Origin: Mesorhizobium muleiense
Lineage (GTDB): Bacteria > Pseudomonadota > Alphaproteobacteria > Rhizobiales > Rhizobiaceae
NCBI RefSeq assembly: GCF_900099905.1
Contig: NZ_FNEE01000005.1
Span: 62,001-126,000, forward strand
Length of the DNA: 64,000 nucleotides
Direction: 5' to 3'
The translations under genes and the position numbers were made by a program. The notes under the pieces were generated by a model. That model was not told the DNA's origin. It was given only the letters and a program-made list of their open reading frames with translations, and searched no databases. This document shows, one piece after another, positions 9,108-17,903 of this stretch (position 1 is its first letter; every line of letters starts with the position of its first letter).

Positions 9108-10274
9108 CTAGTTCACTGCCTTGGCGGGCTCCTGGGCCGCAGTAGCGGAACCGATCACTGCCGGCTCCGCGCCGGGCGGCGGCGGCAGGTCGGGCCGCCA
9201 GCTCGGCAGCGGCACATCGACATATTCCTGGCCCGATGCATCGAGCATGGCTTTCGGTATCGGCCCGGTGGCGCCGCCAAGGCCGACTGCGACCAATGCC
9301 GGCGCGTGATCGAGTTTTTTTCGATAGCGAGATTTTGGCGCATTCTTATCGCCGACGGGGGCGGCAGCTTCCGACTGCTCCTTAGCCGGCTTCTTCCTGC
9401 AAATCTCGTCGTTCATGTCGTTGACCGATGTGGTGTCGCCATAGGAAGGCAGCGCCGCCACCGTCAGCCAGCCCGGTGTCGGCGTGGCAAAGCCTTGGTC
9501 GAGCAGCCTGGCGACGGTCTCGGCGCGGGTGATGGCCGACTTCTCGCCAAGCACCACCGCCACCAGCGTGCGCCCGTCGCGTGTTGCCGAGCCGATCATG
9601 TTGAAGCCCGACGGACAGACGAAGCCGGTCTTCATGCCGTCGGCGCCGGGATAGCGGCCGATCAGAAGATTGTAATTCGAGATCTTCTTCTTGCCGACGG
9701 CCAGGCCTTCGATCGAGAACCATGGGGCATATTGTGGAAATTCCGTGCGGATCGCCATCACCAGCAAGCCGAGATCGCGCGCTGTCGTATACTGGTCCGG
9801 CGAAAACAGCCCGTTCGGGTTGACGAAATGCGTTCCGGTCATGCCGAGCCGGCGCGCCTCGGCGTTCATGCGCTCGGCGAAAGCGGCCTGCGAACCGCCG
9901 ATGTTCTCGCCGATGGCCATGGCGACGTCGTTGGCCGATTTTACCAGTATCATCTTCAGCGCGTTATCGAGCCGCATGACCGAGCCGGGCTTGAAGCCCA
10001 TCTTGCTCGGCGGCTCGCTGGCGGAACGCTTCGTCACCTTGATCGGCGAATCGACCTGGACGTCGCCGGCGGCAATCGCACGAAACGCCACATAGGCGGT
10101 CATCAGCTTGGTCAGCGAGGCAGGATACCAGCGCTTGAATGCCTCCTGGTGCTGGAGGATCTTGCCATTCTCCAGGTCGAACACGATCGTCGGATTGGCG
10201 AGAGCCGGGCCGGCCAGCGCCGCAAGCGCCACGGCGCCCGCGAGCAACAATTTGAGGAAACGCCTGTACCGCAT
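9108..10274 (-). CDS. D-alanyl-D-alanine carboxypeptidase (PBP5/6 type)
   Basis: This periplasmic low-molecular-weight penicillin-binding protein should trim the terminal D-Ala of peptidoglycan pentapeptides. Its signal peptide spans about residues 1-26 and ends GPALA. The three active-site motifs are present: SxxK at Ser53-Lys56 (SLTK), SAN at 113-115 and KTG at 215-217. The 388-residue length includes a disordered Pro/Lys-rich C-terminal part, in place of the usual PBP5 amphipathic anchor. It is followed 4 bp later by the CobW-family gene on the same strand. Confidence 0.92.
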   Translation of the reverse strand: MRYRRFLKLLLAGAVALAALAGPALANPTIVFDLENGKILQHQEAFKRWYPASLTKLMTAYVAFRAIAAGDVQVDSPIKVTKRSASEPPSKMGFKPGSVMRLDNALKMILVKSANDVAMAIGENIGGSQAAFAERMNAEARRLGMTGTHFVNPNGLFSPDQYTTARDLGLLVMAIRTEFPQYAPWFSIEGLAVGKKKISNYNLLIGRYPGADGMKTGFVCPSGFNMIGSATRDGRTLVAVVLGEKSAITRAETVARLLDQGFATPTPGWLTVAALPSYGDTTSVNDMNDEICRKKPAKEQSEAAAPVGDKNAPKSRYRKKLDHAPALVAVGLGGATGPIPKAMLDASGQEYVDVPLPSWRPDLPPPPGAEPAVIGSATAAQEPAKAVN

Positions 10275-10504
10275 GGTGGAATCCGAAATCGCCTCTTGCC
10301 GCAGTCGCCTCTGGCTCCGTAAGATTTGTTACGCGATCGCCAGCATGGTGATCCGGTCCCTCTATCCGGATCACTATCTTGCGGTGCTATTTAGCCTATG
10401 TGACGTCAAGATGGCAAAGTGCCTGAATGACAATTCTAAAACAGCAGGCACAATTGCAAAGCAGCAGGCAGAGCCCGTCTGCTCCAACAGCGAGATGGAA
10501 CATC

Positions 10505-11668
10505 ATGCCGATCCTGAACCGCGCCGCCGAAATGCACGACGAGGTCGCCGGCTGGCGCCGCCATCTGCATCAGACGCCAGAGCTGAATTTCGACGTCTTC
10601 GAGACCGCCGCCTTCGTCACCGAGAAGCTGCAGGCCTTCGGTTGCGACGACGTGGTGACCGGCCTCGGCAAGACCGGTGTCGTCGGCATCATCCGCGGCC
10701 GCCTGGGCGAAGGCACGAGCATCGGCCTGCGCGCCGACATGGATGCGCTGCCGCTCAACGAGATCACCGGGAAACCCTACGCCTCGACCATTCCTGGCAA
10801 GATGCACGCCTGCGGCCATGACGGCCACACCGCGATGCTGCTCGGTGCCGCCAAATACCTTGCCGAGACGCGCAATTTCGCCGGCTCCGTCGCAGTGATC
10901 TTCCAGCCGGCCGAAGAAGGCGGCGGCGGCGGCAACGAGATGGTCAAGGACGGCATGATGGAGCGCTTCGGCATCTCCAAGGTGTTCGGCATGCACAATA
11001 TGCCGGGCCTGCCGGTCGGACAATTCGCCATCAAGCCGGGCCCGATCATGGCGGCGACAGCCGAATTCACCATCACCGTCAAGGGCAAGGGCGGGCATGC
11101 GGCGATGCCGCACGGCACGATCGACCCGATCGTCATCACCAGCCAGCTCGTCGGCGCTCTGCAGACGATCGCCTCGCGCAGCACCGATCCGGTCGAGGCT
11201 GTCGTGGTGTCGGTGACGAAATTCCACGCCGGCGACGCCTACAATGTCATTCCCGAGAGCGCCGAGATCGCCGGCACCGTGCGCACGCTGAAGAAGGACG
11301 TCGCCAGGAAGGCTGAGCAGCGTGTGCGCGCCATCTGCGAGGGCGTGGGCGCGGCCTTCGGCGCAACGATCGAGGTCGATTACAAAGCCAATTATCCCGT
11401 CACCTTCAACCATCCGGAGGAGACGGTCTTTGCCAGCGATGTCGCCGCTGAAATCGCCGGCGAGGCACAGGTGCAACGCGCCATCCAGCCGGTGATGGGC
11501 GGCGAGGATTTCTCCTACATGCTGGAAGCGCGGCCGGGCGCCTTCATCTTCATCGGCAATGGCGACACCGCCGGTCTCCACAACCCTGCCTACGACTTCA
11601 ACGACGAGGTCATCCCGCACGGCATGAGCTATTGGGTGAAACTCGCGGAGACGGCGCTGGCTACCTGA
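10505..11668 (+). CDS. M20-family amidohydrolase (hippurate hydrolase/IAA-amino acid hydrolase type)
   Basis: This 387-residue metallopeptidase should cleave an N-acyl amino acid or similar amide in the cytoplasm. The ATG at 10505 gives the usual start MPILNRAAEM, near the LHQTPEL motif (21-27). The metal ligands are visible in MHACGHDGHT (His101, Cys103, His105) and in EEGG at 137-140 with the catalytic Glu. The dimerisation lid contains GGHAAMPHG. GGEDFSYML near the C-terminus is another family mark. The longer frame upstream would add 26 residues with no homology expected. Substrate is undetermined. Confidence 0.88.
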   Translation: MPILNRAAEMHDEVAGWRRHLHQTPELNFDVFETAAFVTEKLQAFGCDDVVTGLGKTGVVGIIRGRLGEGTSIGLRADMDALPLNEITGKPYASTIPGKMHACGHDGHTAMLLGAAKYLAETRNFAGSVAVIFQPAEEGGGGGNEMVKDGMMERFGISKVFGMHNMPGLPVGQFAIKPGPIMAATAEFTITVKGKGGHAAMPHGTIDPIVITSQLVGALQTIASRSTDPVEAVVVSVTKFHAGDAYNVIPESAEIAGTVRTLKKDVARKAEQRVRAICEGVGAAFGATIEVDYKANYPVTFNHPEETVFASDVAAEIAGEAQVQRAIQPVMGGEDFSYMLEARPGAFIFIGNGDTAGLHNPAYDFNDEVIPHGMSYWVKLAETALAT

Positions 11669-11770
11669 TGCATCGGCCATAAAACCGCCCTGCGGCTTGA
11701 TCCGAGGGGTGCGCTGCGATTGGGATGGCTACAAGGCGGTCGGGCCCGGGACGTGGCGATGCTCCGATCG

Positions 11771-11917
11771 TCACTTCCGACCGGACCGCCTCCGCGCAAG
11801 ACCCAAGGCAATGCCCAGGGCGATACCGATTCCGATACCCGCAATAATATTGTCCGATGCGACACCGATAGCCACGCCGATCACAACGCCGAGTGTAATG
11901 TGTTTGGCATCCATCAT
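11771..11917 (-). CDS. 48-residue glycine/isoleucine-rich membrane peptide
   Basis: The minus strand encodes MMDAKHITLG followed by a single hydrophobic helix built from repeated Gly-Ile/Val-Ala steps (about residues 8-41) and the basic end ARRRSGRK. Glycine every third or fourth residue is typical of oligomerising transmembrane helices. It is too short for ordinary gene calling. The composition is coherent and the stop follows a canonical positive-inside tail. The ribosome binding site is weak and I recognise no family, so function is unknown. Confidence 0.5.
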   Translation of the reverse strand: MMDAKHITLGVVIGVAIGVASDNIIAGIGIGIALGIALGLARRRSGRK

Positions 11918-11989
11918 GCCGGGTCATTTAGGGTGGAAGGGGAGAGCTGCAACCGCTGGTAGGCTGCCATCCGATGTTGCCTGGGATCG

Positions 11990-12289
11990 CTACGGCCCGC
12001 TCTTCGGGTCGTCGACCTCCAGCGCCTCCATGACGGGCGCCAGATCACTCTCTTCGGCCGGATCGTCAGCCTGCGGCTGTTCGCCTGTCCGGGCCCTGTT
12101 CAGAGCTTTCTCAATGGCCTCTTCGATGTCGCCGATCTCGTCTTGGCGCACCTCGTGACCATAGCCGGCCGCATCGGCATCCTGCTCGAATTGCTGAACC
12201 AGGACGGCCACGCTCACTTCGCTTTCCGCGGGCAGGTTACCGACGTTCTCCTGGAGCCAGGTTTCGAAGAACTCTTTCGTGGCACTCAT
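11990..12289 (-). CDS. DUF768-like small acidic protein
   Basis: This 99-residue protein begins MSATKEFFETWLQENV, with a helical N-terminal half (about 1-65) of alternating acidic and aliphatic residues ending EEAIEKALNRA, then a Pro/Asp/Glu-rich tail. The pattern matches the DUF768 proteins that are expanded in Mesorhizobium and of unknown function; the match is from memory. The gene stands alone upstream of the tRNA-Arg and reads away from it. Confidence 0.6.
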   Translation of the reverse strand: MSATKEFFETWLQENVGNLPAESEVSVAVLVQQFEQDADAAGYGHEVRQDEIGDIEEAIEKALNRARTGEQPQADDPAEESDLAPVMEALEVDDPKSGP

Positions 12290-12439
12290 GCGGGTCTCTC
12301 CTTCGGCACACTAAAGCGCGGCGGCGGTCCGAAGTTCCGCTATTTCCGGCCCATCTTTGCGGTCCACTCGTGACCGGCCGATTGCGTCAAGCTTGCCTCT
12401 TGGCGAAACGGTCCGAAGCAGTTATGTGTCGGGCCGCGT

Positions 12440-12516
12440 GGTCCCGTAGCTCAGTAGGATAGAGCGGCAGATTCCTAATCTGTAGGTCACAGGTTCGATT
12501 CCTGTCGGGATCACCA
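12440..12516 (+). tRNA. tRNA-Arg (anticodon CCT)
   Basis: The 77-nt cloverleaf folds by eye: acceptor GGTCCCG with CGGGATC, D arm GCTC/GAGC, anticodon stem GCAGA/TCTGT with loop TTCCTAA giving anticodon CCT, and T arm ACAGG-TTCGATT-CCTGT. Discriminator A and an encoded CCA end at 12516. Rare-codon Arg tRNAs are frequent integration sites, and accessory genes start directly downstream. Confidence 0.95.
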
Positions 12517-12810
12517 TAGTTTTCAATTACTTAGGGAGCCATCGCCGTACTTTTTTCTGCGATTTTGTATGGCGAACTTTGTACACGTTGTGGTCGTAGC
12601 GCGCTTTGTGTGCGCTTGGTGCCAGCCAGACACCGTTTTCATACGCAACGTGCAGTGCACTCAGCAGATGACGAGACCAAATAGTTTGCCAAACTCCTGG
12701 CTCCTGGACCACGCCCTGCTTCGAGACACGCTACGTCATCACGCCTGTTTCCGTTCCGGTCGCAACGCTTCAATTCGTCAGAAGAACTAGAAGGGAACGC
12801 CTTGTAGCTC
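12517..12810. other. non-coding gap downstream of tRNA-Arg, no recognisable gene
   Basis: About 290 bp, less GC-rich than the flanks. A 61-codon minus-strand frame (12527-12712, GTG start) exists but has no ribosome binding site and matches nothing I know. This may be decayed island DNA. No integrase fragment or attachment repeat was recognised. Confidence 0.4.
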
Positions 12811-12948
12811 ATGCCCTCAGGCGAGCGTCGAAAGAAGCGCCACAACGGGAAATTCCGCACGGCATATGGCCTGACGCCGTTGCCCGACAAGATACTCTAT
12901 CTCGATCCTAACCAGGTGGCGCCGGAAACGATCAGCGGGCTGCCTTGA
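12811..12948 (+). CDS. possible 45-residue peptide or gene fragment
   Basis: An ATG frame encodes a short basic-to-neutral peptide starting MPSGERRKKRHNGKF and containing LDPNQVAPETI before the stop. The composition is protein-like, but there is no strong ribosome binding site (only GGGAACGC upstream) and the 3' end overlaps the convergent methyltransferase gene. It may be the surviving end of a longer island gene. I assign no function. Confidence 0.25.
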   Translation: MPSGERRKKRHNGKFRTAYGLTPLPDKILYLDPNQVAPETISGLP

Positions 12949-13597
12949 CCACTCGAAATGGTAGCAGCATTGGCACTCGCCGTTCGTATTCCTGGTATTC
13001 GGGGAACACGGCGCGCAGCACGCGCTCTTCGTTCACGGCCCGCCGGAACTGAAGCATAAACCAGCAGGCACCGACCGCAACCGACGAGATCGACCAGTTG
13101 GCGATGATAACACCGCTGATTGTGATCGCCTCCGCAACATAAAGCGGGTGTCTGACGATGCTATAGGGGCCGGCGATCACGAGCTTTCGAGCTGTCGCCA
13201 TTATAGAAAATGACCGTCCAAGCCAAAGCAGGCAGTAGGCTGAAAGGATCGTGCCCACCACGATCATCGCGGTTCCAAACAGTCGAACTTCTGTTGGAAC
13301 GGTTCCGACCGGGAGTACGACCAGCAAGAACATCACAAAGGTTCCCGCGATCGAGACTATGCGCGGTGCAAGGCCCGACGCGGTGGCCTTGGCCGGCAGC
13401 CTCACCAGCGTGAAAAAGAGCGACATAGCCATGAAGATCAAGGCAGCGATCCGAGAGATCAATACTAGCGACCATCCTTCGAGACTCTCGCGCGCATTGA
13501 ATATGCCGCCAATTGTACCTGTTTCCAGCACCACCAGCGCCGAGAAAATAGCCAGGATCGCGGCTTGGCCGGCGAAGTCTTCAATTCGACTGGTCAT
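12932..13597 (-). CDS. isoprenylcysteine carboxyl methyltransferase (ICMT)/PEMT-like membrane enzyme
   Basis: The 221-residue protein has about five hydrophobic segments and the C-terminal signature of the ICMT/PEMT group: GPYSIVRHPLYVAE around Arg149-His150-Pro151, then an aromatic membrane segment and ERVLRAVFPEYQEYERRV. Such enzymes methylate lipid-anchored or lipid acceptors at the membrane with S-adenosylmethionine. Its start lies 17 bp inside the end of the fatty-acid-hydroxylase gene upstream on the same strand, so the two are translated together. Bacteria lack protein prenylation, so a lipid or small-molecule acceptor is more likely. Confidence 0.8.
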   Translation of the reverse strand: MTSRIEDFAGQAAILAIFSALVVLETGTIGGIFNARESLEGWSLVLISRIAALIFMAMSLFFTLVRLPAKATASGLAPRIVSIAGTFVMFLLVVLPVGTVPTEVRLFGTAMIVVGTILSAYCLLWLGRSFSIMATARKLVIAGPYSIVRHPLYVAEAITISGVIIANWSISSVAVGACWFMLQFRRAVNEERVLRAVFPEYQEYERRVPMLLPFRVVKAAR

Positions 13598-14399
13598 GAT
13601 TCAGCTCCGCCATTTGCAAGTCTGATGCGATGGGCCTTTTAGGCGTGGTGAACGGATAGGCGAGTTGTCCCAAATAGGCATCTGGCACCGGCTCGTCGGT
13701 CCCGTATTTCGTCGGCATCACTTCGGGCATGTACATCGTGCCGAATATCGCATCGATGACAGAAAGCTGGCCGGCGAAGTTCTTGTCGATGGCCGCTGGC
13801 TCGTTAGCATGGTGCCAATGATGAAAGAGCGGTGAGGCGACCACCCACTTGAACGGCCCAAACCCGATCTTGATGTTCGAGTGAATTAGTAGCGCCTGCC
13901 ATTGGTAGATCAGCCCAGCGATGATGATTGGCCAGACCGAAAAGCCGAGGGCGTAGATCGGTAGGAGCGACGTCGCCTTGACGAAGAGTTGGTCGAGGGG
14001 ATGAACACGGTGGGCAGCCAGGGCGTCCAGTTCTTCGATGCTGTGGTGGATCGCGTGAAATCGCCAAAGGAACGGCACAGAGTGGAGCGTCCTGTGGGCG
14101 ACGTAGAAACCAACGTCCGAGATAACGATCACCTCGATCGTCTGGAGCCATATGGGCTGCGTCCGCACCGTCTCGCCGATGATACTCGGCACGGCTGAAT
14201 TGATGGCCATCATGCAGGCGCCGACAAAGATCAGAAATCCGATCTTGAACAGCAGTCCGGTCACCAGCAGGTGAAGGAGGTCGGTTACGAACGCCCGTCG
14301 CAGGTACCGTCGCCCATCATGCAGCGGCACCAGATGCTCCAGCGGAACGAAGATCATAAAAACGATCAGAATCGCTTTCAGATCGATTATCTCGAACAT
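13581..14399 (-). CDS. fatty acid hydroxylase / sterol desaturase family di-iron membrane enzyme
   Basis: The 272-residue protein carries the full eight-histidine di-iron set: HRTLH at 102-106, HAIHH at 115-119 with a further His at 130-133, and HHWHH at 193-197. Several membrane segments surround these. The family introduces hydroxyl groups or double bonds into lipids (fatty acids, sterols, carotenoids, sphingoid chains). It overlaps the downstream ICMT-like gene by 17 bp and lies 121 bp downstream of an unrecognised multipass membrane protein on the same strand, suggesting a three-gene lipid-modification unit. The substrate is unknown. Confidence 0.85.
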   Translation of the reverse strand: MFEIIDLKAILIVFMIFVPLEHLVPLHDGRRYLRRAFVTDLLHLLVTGLLFKIGFLIFVGACMMAINSAVPSIIGETVRTQPIWLQTIEVIVISDVGFYVAHRTLHSVPFLWRFHAIHHSIEELDALAAHRVHPLDQLFVKATSLLPIYALGFSVWPIIIAGLIYQWQALLIHSNIKIGFGPFKWVVASPLFHHWHHANEPAAIDKNFAGQLSVIDAIFGTMYMPEVMPTKYGTDEPVPDAYLGQLAYPFTTPKRPIASDLQMAELNHDQSN

Positions 14400-14520
14400 T
14401 ATTGAAGCCCACCAAGCGGCTGACGCAGGTATGGCCGAACCGTTTTCCGACGCTGGCCGCCGCGTGGCGAGCGGTCCAGCCGACTATCTGTGGCCATCAC
14501 AAGATTGCCGCGGCAAGTGA

Positions 14521-15660
14521 CTAGCGGAACAGATATTTTGACACCTCTGGATTGCCTCGTCGCCACATAACGTTATCCAGAAAGTAGTGGTGCACGTTGA
14601 TGAATATCCACGCTATGAAGAGGAACAGCGACGAGCCGAGCACCTCTTTATTATAAGGAATCAAAGCAGACAACGCGATCGGGACCAGCCAGAAACCGAG
14701 AATCCCAAGAACACTACCAATGATGATAAAGCCCAGCACTCGCAACCTATACATCGGACCAATAATGGACAGGACCTTGAATTCGGGTTCTATAACAGCA
14801 TCTGAACGGTCGAGCTCTACATTGGTCTGATAACGCCAGACCACCGCCAGGTACTGCAACGAATGGAGCGCCGGCACCACAAGCAGCCAGAGCGGGTTTA
14901 TCCTCACAAATAGAATCCAGGCGTATAGAGACACGACGTAAGCGACGACGCCGTTGTACGGTAGCGTGCCACCATGCTTGCGCCAGCGATTGATCAGCAT
15001 CACGACCGTGGCTGCCGTGGAAGCAGCGGCGGCAAATACGGCAATATTGGTGACCCATGAGGGGGCGGCAAATGTGTAGTAGTCCAAGCCCCAGAATTGC
15101 CTTTCGGTGATCACCGCGTTTGTCTGAAGCCAGGCGAACAGCCATACGGCATAGCCGTTGAACAGCAGCACTTTCTTGTCTTGCTCGTTGAAGAACCTGC
15201 GCTTCAATACAGCGTCCACCATCAGCATGCCGTAGCCTTGCTTGACATAGTGCCAGCCCACAAAAAAGGCCATCGCATTGCCAGCATACCCCAGCAGGCG
15301 CGCATTCCCCGCTATTGAACCGTAAGCAAAAAAACCGCCCATGATCAGCGGGACGACAATGCCCGCGAAGATGTAACGGACCTGAAGGTTCTTGTCATAT
15401 CCGTCTCCGCACACCTTCCGCCCGAAATTGCGATAGAAAAGTTGATACGAGTGGGCAAAGTGCGGATGGTTTATCAGATGAGCCAGCAACAACATCGTTG
15501 CGCCCACGAAACCTTCGTACTTAAGAGGGACAAAAAACAAGACCGGCAGGATGAGCAACGCGCTCCCGCCAAGCATGAGAAAGTCAGCGACCGGACCAAA
15601 AAGATACTTCTGTGGGGCCGCCGCGACAGGAACCGCATCCGCCGAAAGGTGAAGTGCCAT
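14521..15660 (-). CDS. multipass membrane protein of unknown function with conserved-looking histidines
   Basis: The 379-residue protein has roughly nine or ten hydrophobic helices. Histidines cluster near membrane faces: HLINHPHFAH at 61-70, GWHYVKQGYG with His137, and HHYFLDNVMWRR with His357-His358 close to the C-terminus. Such spacing suggests a membrane metalloenzyme or heme/lipid enzyme, but I do not recognise the family. Base composition is lower in GC than in the core genes. A start at 15660 is likely because the protein begins MALHLSADA after a purine-rich leader. It is upstream of, and on the same strand as, the hydroxylase-methyltransferase pair. Confidence 0.6.
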   Translation of the reverse strand: MALHLSADAVPVAAAPQKYLFGPVADFLMLGGSALLILPVLFFVPLKYEGFVGATMLLLAHLINHPHFAHSYQLFYRNFGRKVCGDGYDKNLQVRYIFAGIVVPLIMGGFFAYGSIAGNARLLGYAGNAMAFFVGWHYVKQGYGMLMVDAVLKRRFFNEQDKKVLLFNGYAVWLFAWLQTNAVITERQFWGLDYYTFAAPSWVTNIAVFAAAASTAATVVMLINRWRKHGGTLPYNGVVAYVVSLYAWILFVRINPLWLLVVPALHSLQYLAVVWRYQTNVELDRSDAVIEPEFKVLSIIGPMYRLRVLGFIIIGSVLGILGFWLVPIALSALIPYNKEVLGSSLFLFIAWIFINVHHYFLDNVMWRRGNPEVSKYLFR

Positions 15661-16191
15661 ATTTATGCCCCTTGGGGAGACTCATTTAACAAGCCCGTCG
15701 TTTCCTAACGGTTAACGTGAAACGGTTGTGATCACGACAATTGTTGGTCGTTCCATCGCTGCGGCATTTCTTCTTATTGCCCGTCGCGATAGCGTTCCAG
15801 GCAAAGCGCATTGTGGGATCGCCATCGCGTGCTTGCCGAGGATCTCGTCGGCATGCGCCAACCCCGAATGCGATGGCGATCTCGTCACGATAGTCCTGGA
15901 TTGCTGCCGCGGCCCGACGGAGTAAGTCGGCGCGCTCCACAGGCTCAGGGGTACGGCAACGGTGACAACTGCCCTGACGCCACTGTCGCCATGATCCTAT
16001 ACCCAAATGGGTCATGCGCGGCCCATGGAACCACTCTATTATCGATGAGGGGTAGCTTGCTGCGAGCAAAATCGCACTTGGCAATTGGTGGGGCAGGGGG
16101 AAACTACGATCATTCCTACGACCGCGCTGATGTCAAAGCTCAGTGGGTGGCGAGCGAATGCCTCAGGCCTTGCTTCATGCTGGAGGGCAAC
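15661..16191. other. 530-bp region without a recognisable gene
   Basis: This stretch separates the divergent membrane-protein and hydrolase genes. A plus-strand frame is open from 15811 into the hydrolase gene, and several short frames exist on the minus strand, but none has family features. It should contain the promoters of both neighbours. Confidence 0.4.
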
Positions 16192-17802
16192 ATGCGCGCC
16201 TCTTTTCGACGTATGTTCATCAATCTGGATCGAGTACTCCTTAAGCTCGCGTCAGCTGTCCTTCTCTTTTGCGCGTGGAGCGGGGATATCCATGCCGGAG
16301 AGTTCAAGAAAACGAATTGCTGGTTCGAGGTTCCGCGCGACCGCGGAATGACGTGCGGGACTCTCAATGTCCCTGAAAACCGCAAAAAAGCTTCTGGGAC
16401 TGAAATCACTCTATCGGTGGTGGTCTTCGAACCCGACCGCGAGCGGCATGAGCCCATTGTGTTTCTCACGGGCGGGCCTGGCCAGCCCACCGATATTGGC
16501 GACAGGGAAGACATCGAGGCATGGTGGCAGTTCATAAGTGATCAAAATTGGATGATCGGGCGCCGGGTGGTCGTGGTCGACCAACGAGGGATAGGAAAGT
16601 CAATTCCCAGGCTGAGCTGTTCGCGATACTTCAAGGCCGATCATTGGAACTCCATTTCACTAAGCGTCGATGCCGAGATCAGCTTTGACAAGCTCATGAG
16701 AGATGAGGTGGTCGCGTGCCGAAGCGCGCTGATAGCAAAGGGCATTGACCTCTTCGCTTACAACACCATCGAAAATGCAGCAGACGTCAACGACGTTCGC
16801 ATGGCTCTTGGCATAAGGAAGTGGGTACTCTACGGCGTCTCTTACGGCACAAGAGTTGCCTTGGAAGTGATGAACGAGCATCCAGAGGGCGTCTCGGCGA
16901 GCATTCTGGATTCCGTTCTTCCCCTTGATATCGACTACCTCAAGGAAGATGGGCGAAATCTGGATCGTTCTTTGCGACTGCTGGAACGAGATTGCCAAAA
17001 ATCAAAAAATTGCATGCGCGGACTGGGAGACGCGGTGCGAGCGATCGTAAGCCAGCTGGACAAACAGCCGGTGCTTTTGCGGAGCGACGACAGGGAAAAC
17101 GCTCCCGCTCAGTACAGATATGTCTCCGGCGCGGATTTTCTCGAGCTTATATTCGGGTTGCTATATGATCGTTACGCTATTGAAGATCTTCCAAATCTAG
17201 TCGAGAAAACATACGAAAACGATTTCAGACCGCTTGCGGATATGATCTTTGAACATGACGATACCGAGATTGCCCAGGGCATGGATTTTTCGGTCACCTG
17301 CTCTGAGACCAACAGATCCGAGCTGCCTGACAAGCGCCTCGAATACTGGACGAAGTGGATCGGAGAGGCCGACTATACCTGGGTTTGCCCGCTTTGGTTT
17401 CCCCAGGGAATGACGGTTTCGCAAAAGCATCCCCGCCGCCTGGATATCCCGACCCTGCTGTTGTCGGGAGAGTATGATCCGGCAACACCGACTCACTGGG
17501 CATATCGTGCGGCCAAAAGCCTTCCTTTTGGGCAGGTCGTCGTGCTTCGCGGGATTGGGCACGATGTGATCGATTCCGACCCTTGCGGATCTGAGGTTGT
17601 CGCCGATTTCCTGGCGAACCCCAGACGCAAGCTGAAGACTGGGTGCATTGGGCGGATGCAGGCCCCGCAGTTCACCGCCGCGTCGGAGGAGCAGTGGCGA
17701 GGGCCGGTAACGCAGCGGGCTGCGGCGATAAGGTCGCCAAAGCAGATGAGGTCGCCGTTCCGGTTCAGGCATCGCTCTTCAACATCGCCCAAGGAACACT
17801 AG
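16192..17802 (+). CDS. secreted alpha/beta hydrolase with TAP-like C-terminal domain
   Basis: I choose the ATG at 16192, with GGAGG 5-6 bp upstream, giving 536 residues; the frame is open further upstream without support. A signal sequence or anchor spans about 13-35. The fold is that of prolyl-aminopeptidase-like/tripeptidyl hydrolases: oxyanion LTGGPG at 92-97, nucleophile Ser217 in YGVSYGT, catalytic Asp in SGEYDPATP and His in GIGHDV, the last two in the TAP-like region. Paired Cys residues suggest disulfides and periplasmic location. The last 60 or so residues are low-complexity and may be a degraded tail. GC content is lower than neighbours, consistent with transfer. Confidence 0.75.
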   Translation: MRASFRRMFINLDRVLLKLASAVLLFCAWSGDIHAGEFKKTNCWFEVPRDRGMTCGTLNVPENRKKASGTEITLSVVVFEPDRERHEPIVFLTGGPGQPTDIGDREDIEAWWQFISDQNWMIGRRVVVVDQRGIGKSIPRLSCSRYFKADHWNSISLSVDAEISFDKLMRDEVVACRSALIAKGIDLFAYNTIENAADVNDVRMALGIRKWVLYGVSYGTRVALEVMNEHPEGVSASILDSVLPLDIDYLKEDGRNLDRSLRLLERDCQKSKNCMRGLGDAVRAIVSQLDKQPVLLRSDDRENAPAQYRYVSGADFLELIFGLLYDRYAIEDLPNLVEKTYENDFRPLADMIFEHDDTEIAQGMDFSVTCSETNRSELPDKRLEYWTKWIGEADYTWVCPLWFPQGMTVSQKHPRRLDIPTLLLSGEYDPATPTHWAYRAAKSLPFGQVVVLRGIGHDVIDSDPCGSEVVADFLANPRRKLKTGCIGRMQAPQFTAASEEQWRGPVTQRAAAIRSPKQMRSPFRFRHRSSTSPKEH

Positions 17803-17903
17803 TTCCGGCGACCTGGCGGCAAGCACCGCCAAGCTGCATCACGATCGCGGGCGGCTCAGAGGGCGGCCCGACTCGCAATTCAAACTTCAATGTGTTTGGA
17901 TAG

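Noticed and set aside
8553..10322. 589-codon plus-strand frame
   Set aside because: Antisense to the CobW and D,D-carboxypeptidase genes, both with complete active-site motifs.
12527..12712. 61-codon minus-strand frame next to the tRNA
   Set aside because: GTG start without a ribosome binding site, in-frame stop just upstream and no recognisable motif; kept only as part of the gap description.
15686..16084. 132-codon minus-strand frame with a helical-looking segment
   Set aside because: No ribosome binding site, mixed composition with Cys/Arg runs, and position in the divergent promoter region; not enough support for a gene.
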